Below, piece by piece: positions 58,740 through 64,000 of a stretch of DNA of 64,000 bases. The notes under the pieces are model-generated. The model worked only from the letters and a program-made list of their open reading frames with translations. It had not been told where the DNA came from and ran no database searches. How positions within the stretch are numbered: the first letter of the stretch is position 1; each line of letters begins with the position of its first letter. The stretch comes from Metallyticus violacea (lineage: Eukaryota > Arthropoda > Insecta > Mantodea > Metallyticidae): positions 308,050,512-308,114,511 of the forward strand of contig CM060846.1 in NCBI GenBank assembly GCA_030762175.1, read 5' to 3'. The position numbers and the translations under genes were made by a program.

Positions 58740-60830
58740 ATCGTACGTATGTTCAGAATCCGCTCATGATGTACAAAAAATGTTTCGAGAGGGATTCATT
58801 GATATTCAAATTTAAAGTTCGATTCACCGATTGGTAAATAAATTTCCTGAGAAGGGAAGTATTTTTCATAAAAAGCGTGCACACCTACAGAACACATAGA
58901 AAAATCGTTAGATAACATTGGACATGCTCTGGAATGTTTCCCTAAATAGCATTTCGAAGTCTTTCTCAGCAAACGGTAATTTTCTATTCCTTTGTTTGAA
59001 AGGCTACAAAGTTACCGAAGATAAAACCCTATAAAATGACATTAGTGCAAGAACCTAAACCGGGTGACCCTGCATCCAGGAGTAGATTTTGTGACGAAGA
59101 AATTGATTTTAATCAAATTTTCTCTGTGGACGAATCTTGGTTGTACCTAAGAGAGTATGTTGATTCACAAACCGAAAATGGACTTCGGAAAAATCTAACC
59201 TGCTTCATGAGGAACCCCTGCATGATCAAAAGATAGAGTGAGGTGCACCATTAGTGATGAGAGTATAATGAGCCCTATTTTTAAAAAAAAAAAAAACAAA
59301 ATTATATTGGTAGGTGTTGCAATAGTTCTTGCACCCCGCCCTCACCAGGACATAAATGTGTGATATTATGTAAATCTTAACGAATATGTGACCTTTAATA
59401 TAGTATCCACGTTATGTAAATGACATTGAGTATCTAATCTTTAATCATGCATGTATGCTAGCTAAGCAATAAGTAATCAAGCAAAATTTGTGTAAGGTAA
59501 TTCTATAGCGTAATTTTGAATGTATAACGAAATAATGTCTGTAGAAATACGTTTCGGTACACTTATTGTGCCTTAGGCAACCAAACTGACCATTACAAAG
59601 AAAACAATGAACGCTGGTGACGTTTGCTCATGACAAAAGGACTATTGTATTTACTACTCGAGAATGACCTACCGGCCCGTTTCAAATTCCACAAGGCTCC
59701 TTAGCCTTACCGACAACATCCGATTCAAAGATAGCCAATAAAAAGAATTGATCTTCAAAAATTCAATAGTAGCCCCAAAAAAGAGCTGAAGCTCACCAGT
59801 GATGAACGTGGATTTTGAGAGCTCAGCACCCGTGATTTGGTTCTCGTGGCCCCCTTAGGGTTTCAAGACATCCTCCGCAGTTGGCATGCAGTTTTCAGTC
59901 GGGCAGTTCTCAGTTTACAGCTTTAGTAGGCAGTTCACGGTTGGCAGTTAGTCAGTTGTCAGACAGTCTTTTACTCAGTTTGCAGTCACTTCAATGATCA
60001 GCTTTGCTTCTGTGCAGCGATCTATACGGTCGTTTGCAGTCTCAGACGGATTCGTGTACGGTCTTCATACACGCAGTATGCAGATATACGCTACCACATT
60101 CAGCCTTCAGCTAACGTAATCACTCAATTGTTTCCTCAAATGAGTAATATTAGCGATCTTTCCATACTTCTACTCCGATGCAGTCAGCGTTGTATCTACG
60201 TAAGCTTAATCGTTTAGACGGAAGCACAGAGGGGCATAGCAAAACGTATTGACAAAACACATTCAGCAGAATTCTCCGTATTCTCGCTCCTCCATATAAT
60301 CTGCAACAATTCCACTCCAATCTCCTCCCGCGAGTGATCACAAAACAGCAGAATAGTCTTGGCCTGGAGCATTGGCAAGATCTACAGCAATATCATGTAG
60401 CTAGGACGAGATGTCGCTGCCGGCAATGCTTAATTAGCATTGGATGTCTGCCGTTACCGCTCGCACCTTCCGCCTAAGCACGTGCAGAATTTTTTGCATC
60501 AAATTAACTGTGAGAGAATGTGGATTCGCGACAGTACTCTGCAAACACACATACAGCTCATGTCTCCTTGAATGTAAATTATTAAATACTCGACAATAAA
60601 TTCATCACCAACAACATGTGGTCCCCTTGGTCCCCCGGTTTAACGTCCTGTAATTTTTATCTCTGGCGGGCATTATGGAGAAAATTACAAATTCACACAC
60701 ATTAGATGAAGAATGAAATAACATTTTGTGAATTTCTTTCATTTCTCAGAGAGAACTACAGAGGACAATTTTGTAAGCCAATTAAAAAAAAAGTATGGAA
60801 AATCTACGGAGGCAGTAGCAGCATTAACTT
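58740..60830 (+). pseudogene. HTH-DDE transposase, split by an inserted block
   Basis: The plus strand first reads the helix-turn-helix region (SSIHRLVNKFPEKGSIFHKK) and GYKVTEDKTL, then the open frame 59036-59236 with PASRSRFCDEEIDFNQIFSV and DESWLYLREYVDSQTENGL, which contains the first catalytic Asp (VDE.W). A decayed CTISDESIMSPIF follows up to about 59283. The reading resumes after 60616 with MWSPWSPGLTSCNFYLWRAL, the third catalytic region (usually WPPRSPDLTPCDFFLWG) with its Asp changed to Asn. The interval between is occupied by the LTR-like block, and the stretch normally carrying the second Asp is missing. Confidence 0.75.
59315..60616. mobile_element. Candidate solo LTR inserted in the transposase relic
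   Basis: A 1302-bp block with TGTTG...CAACA inverted ends lies inside the split transposase. It contains a CAGT-word-rich segment (59880-60110), and AATAAA occurs close to the 3' end (60596-60601), all in keeping with an LTR. No coding frame is present. Flanking five-base words (GTAGG and TGTGG) do not match, so a target duplication is not demonstrated. If correct it is a solo LTR, since no internal retrotransposon sequence adjoins it. Confidence 0.45.
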
Positions 60831-60943
60831 GCTTGATAATGGTGAATGAATGTTTAAGTCCTAGTAATTACTTGCAGTAATCATAGCTGCCGGTCGGTCG
60901 TTATACGTGGAGCGGTTCCGCGAAGGAAAACTCATCCATTATA

Positions 60944-62116
60944 GACTGAGGGAAAAAAAAAAAAAAAAAAAAAAAACCGGACACTTTTATATTTGCTTGT
61001 ATGTAGCGCTATATTTGATTGACATAAAATATTATGATAGTATTTGTTTTCATGGAGATATGTAGACTATGTTGAATGTTTTTTTTCTTAAACAAGCCAT
61101 TGTAGCCGAATATTTCAATATATGCATAAAGTCTCAGATACAGCAAAATTTTCTTAATTATTTTGTGCTTCATTATCATTATTTATTTATTTTTACCGTT
61201 GTAAATGTGAGTAGGGTTGTCACATTTCACCTTAAAAATTCTACCTGAAGATGTGGCTAGAGCTGCAGCTCTAAACTATGATGGTCGCAGCGTACGTTAC
61301 ATTGCAAATGTAATGAATATGGCTGGAAGCACAGTCCACGATGCCTTAAAATGGTTTAGAGAGACTTAGAGCTTAGTACAAGATCGGGTTTATGCCGTTC
61401 TAGAGGTACAATTCAAAATGAGGACAGGTATATGGTATTAACAGTTTTTATGAAGCGCAATTTGACATTTAGGACAGTAGTCCAGCAATTTGTTAACGTG
61501 TCCGATTTTGGCTACTGATATCAAGTATACCTACAACTGGTCTCAGTTTGCTCAGAATGCACCGAGTCAAACGTTGAGCGTTTTGCAAGTGACCATAAGA
61601 GTTGGAGAAATGAACAGTAGAGCTGTGCTCTGTTCACAAACGAGTCTTGTTTCAATCTGCGCTCACCTGATGGACGTGAAAGAGTTTGGAGAAGGAGGGA
61701 AGAACTATTTGCACAATGCTACATTTCCGAAAAGTTGCCATTTGGAGGTCGTGGAGTGATGGTTTGGGCAGGAGTGTATCTATGGATGCTCATACTGAGT
61801 AAATTTTAGTAGAAAATGGAAGTCTAACAGCTGATAAGTACATAAATAAATGTTTGACTAATCATGTTGCATCATTTAGCCCATTTACAGGTGATAATTT
61901 TCTTTTATTGCACTACAATGCTACTCACACTTAAAACAAAATTTGTCATTGTTTTACGTCCTTCGTAACTTTTCTAACCAAAGTTGTTTTTGTTTCTATT
62001 GTTGAAATTTAAGGTGCTTTGTTTAAATGGTTATTCTTTCTTTTTAAAATATTTAAGAGCAAAATATAAGAAATAAGAACAAAATTTAATGTGTCCGTTT
62101 TTTTGGTCGCTGAGTG
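60944..62116 (+). mobile_element. Tc1-like element with terminal repeats
   Basis: The left end GACTGAGGGAAAA, with a long A run, ACCGGACACTTTTA, is matched by the right end read inward: CACTCAGCGACCAAAAAAAC then GGACACATTAAA. A TA precedes the left end; after the right end TG replaces the expected TA. The 1173-bp length is in the Tc1 range. The A run at 60953-60976 has expanded inside the left repeat. Confidence 0.8.
61240..61935 (+). pseudogene. Tc1-like transposase, broken
   Basis: In shifted plus-strand frames the sequence reads LPEDVARAAALNYDGRSVRY with IANVMNMAGSTVHDAL (helix-turn-helix), then LFTNESCFNLRSPDGRERVW (first catalytic region with Asp replaced by Asn), EKLPFGGRGVMVWAGV, ENGSLTADKYI and DNFLLLHYNATHT (second region, Asp replaced by Tyr). 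The final DDE part is absent. Two catalytic positions and the frame are lost, so it is inactive. Confidence 0.8.
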
Positions 62117-64000
62117 TGTGCTATATGTACGTAATGAAATATGCATAATGAGCGAGGAATATAAAACATTTATTGCAAATAAGCCAGTAAATTTTATCGT
62201 AAGCTTTGATACAAAAATATTCTCCCTCCCATTCAACATGAAATATATATCTCGATGCGGAAGACAAGAATGTGGAACTCATCTTCAACCATCAGTGCTC
62301 ATATGGCAGTGTAACGTAGGCACCGCTGGTGTAACGTTTTTCTTTTTGGTTTCTAAATTAGTAAGTTACATTCTATATTTATGGACCTTTTTTGAAAAAA
62401 AAATATATTTCCTCCTGAGCTTTTCGTAAGATTAATGTTTATTACCTTTCTTCTAGCCCAGGAGTGCTCCGATTTGGTCCTCTTGTTAGTTCATTAAAGT
62501 ATGTTTATGTTTTATAGGTGCCATGCTAACCAGATTGTTGCGTATTTTTGCTTATTTTCTTGATGTGCATTTAGATAGCTATAACATTTAAAAGGCAAGT
62601 GATGGTAATATTTTACGTTTGAACTACCCCTTAAGCTTGTGTTTGCTATGTTGTTTGCACTGAAAGGTGCTCCTGCTCAATTTGTTTTTTGTTTAGCTTG
62701 ATTTAATGTTACTATGAGCTAGAATTAAAACAAAGTTGTACTTGTTAAGCAGCATTTTTTTCAACGATTCAGGTTCCAGCACACTACTCCTCTCGGGTTT
62801 TGCCTTCTAAGGAGGGGGAATACTCCTACTTTGTAAAATAGTGAAAATGAACTGAACTTAAGGATGGGGACACGTGTAATGTGAACACGATTGAAATTTT
62901 AGTTTTCTGATTACAGTGCGTTCACGATATCCCAAATTCTGGTAGAAAAGTTTAGTTTTGTTCCATGGACCCCTGGGTTATGGGCCCAGCAATCTTCTAT
63001 CAATGGAATAACTGCATGACAATTATCTTTAGACCTTATGCAAAACTGACAATTCTTTTATTTAAATCATTTTCCTTTTGCATTCTTTCTCAATATCATT
63101 ACTACCAAATATTATTTAAAATCTTTATTTTCAGTGATTTAGTTTTACTGCGGTTTATTGTATCACAGAAATAATTCAGCTACGTTAACTGTTGTGATTT
63201 AGCCATTTACTAATGTCTTAATGCACCCACATACATTGCGGGCAGCGTGGTGTACGTGCCTTGAGAAGGATTTTAGCGAGAGCTTTGTTAGATTTTTGTG
63301 GTATCTGTTTTGCAAGCAAAATCAGTGTGGTCCAAGAAGAGCAAATGCGAGCGTGTTTTGGACGTAAAGAAAAGATTTATTGCAGTATGCGTGAAAAAAT
63401 ATACGAAAATAAATCTCTGAAAGAAACCCGTAGATTTTACATATATATGTGCGTCAAAAGCATCGTAACATATTTTTATATGTCGTGAAGCTATTTAAAA
63501 CGGATATGAAAATAACAACACATTTTAAACGAATAACAGGCCAAACATGCATACAGAACATTTGCTATGGATATTCCCTGCTAGATTGGGGCTTACCATC
63601 CCTAAACTTGAACCTTAATATATAGATCTGAACTATGGATAAAATAGTTATTGTTATTGTAACCTCCTTCTTAAAACAGATACTTTCCCAGCTGCGATAT
63701 GGCATTAAGACCTTGTAAAAACATGCTATATATACGAATACTAAGAACGCCTGGTCTGAATTCTTTAGAAGGAATATTTCCTCATATTTCATTTTTAAGA
63801 ACACTATTATTTATTCCAAAATTAAATAAATCTCCTTTAATACACTGTGCAAGAGCGCCTGCAAGCTTCCATTTATTTAGGCAGTTTTTTAAGTTTAGCA
63901 CCGAAATCCTGGCGGTGATAAAGCCCTATGGATCGAATAAAGTTCACAATCACTAGCAGAGCCAGAATTTGGTGATCTAAAATATTTTAAAACTTACGTA
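62117..64000. other. AT-rich stretch without recognised genes
   Basis: Several open frames of 60-112 codons show no family resemblance. No repeat structure was recognised up to the window end. Confidence 0.3.

Noticed and set aside
1..64000. CRISPR array, bacterial operon or prophage
   Set aside because: No regularly spaced direct repeats with unique spacers, no ribosome-binding sites and no dense gene order; all signs are eukaryotic.

Overview
The window looks like a stretch of a large, AT-rich, repeat-laden arthropod genome. It is most likely an insect, and the repeat style (several tRNA-derived SINEs, many decayed Tc1/mariner copies, very low gene density) fits a polyneopteran such as a cockroach or termite; that placement is inference, not proof. 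There are no operons, no bacterial features, no CRISPR array and no intact viral genome.

Only one host gene is recognised with confidence. It is the first coding exon of a leprecan/CRTAP-family gene (cartilage-associated protein / prolyl 3-hydroxylase N-terminal type) on the minus strand at 19907-20395, ending in a consensus splice donor. Its remaining exons were not found and, if present, lie toward lower coordinates, possibly outside the window. Its 5' flank carries two short overlapping upstream ORFs. A second, weak host-gene hint is a 44-base exon-like island at 12356-12399.

Almost everything else that can be named is transposon-derived. (1) Tc1/mariner copies, all broken: 4197-5295, 10758-11790, 16028-17259, 42203-42770, 46560-47350, 57168-58411 and 60944-62116, plus a scrap at 31318-31465. 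(2) A second DDE transposase family with an N-terminal helix-turn-helix, in pieces at 181-500, 2520-2850, inside 7752-8605, at 34568-34850 and at 58740-60830; the last is split by a 1.3-kb LTR-like block. (3) Non-LTR retrotransposons: an RT C-terminus at 9780-10756 and two tail-to-tail copies of one R1/I-like family at 27420-28935 and 29067-30443, the second with a perfect 14-bp target duplication. (4) Three tRNA-derived SINE families: A (eight copies), B (seven copies, often 5'-truncated, many with clear target duplications) and C (one copy). (5) Non-autonomous inverted-repeat elements at 7752-8605, 13977-14575, 22302-22568, 39202-40670 and 45806-46437. The one at 22302-22568 is a nearly perfect 109-bp hairpin.

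The remaining DNA is unique AT-rich sequence with microsatellites. Most open frames in it show no family resemblance and are probably chance. No previously undescribed multi-gene system was seen. The items most worth following are the near-perfect hairpin, the foldback element with about 600-bp arms, the nested LTR-in-transposase insertion, the 5'-truncation behaviour of SINE B, and the uORF arrangement of the leprecan gene.
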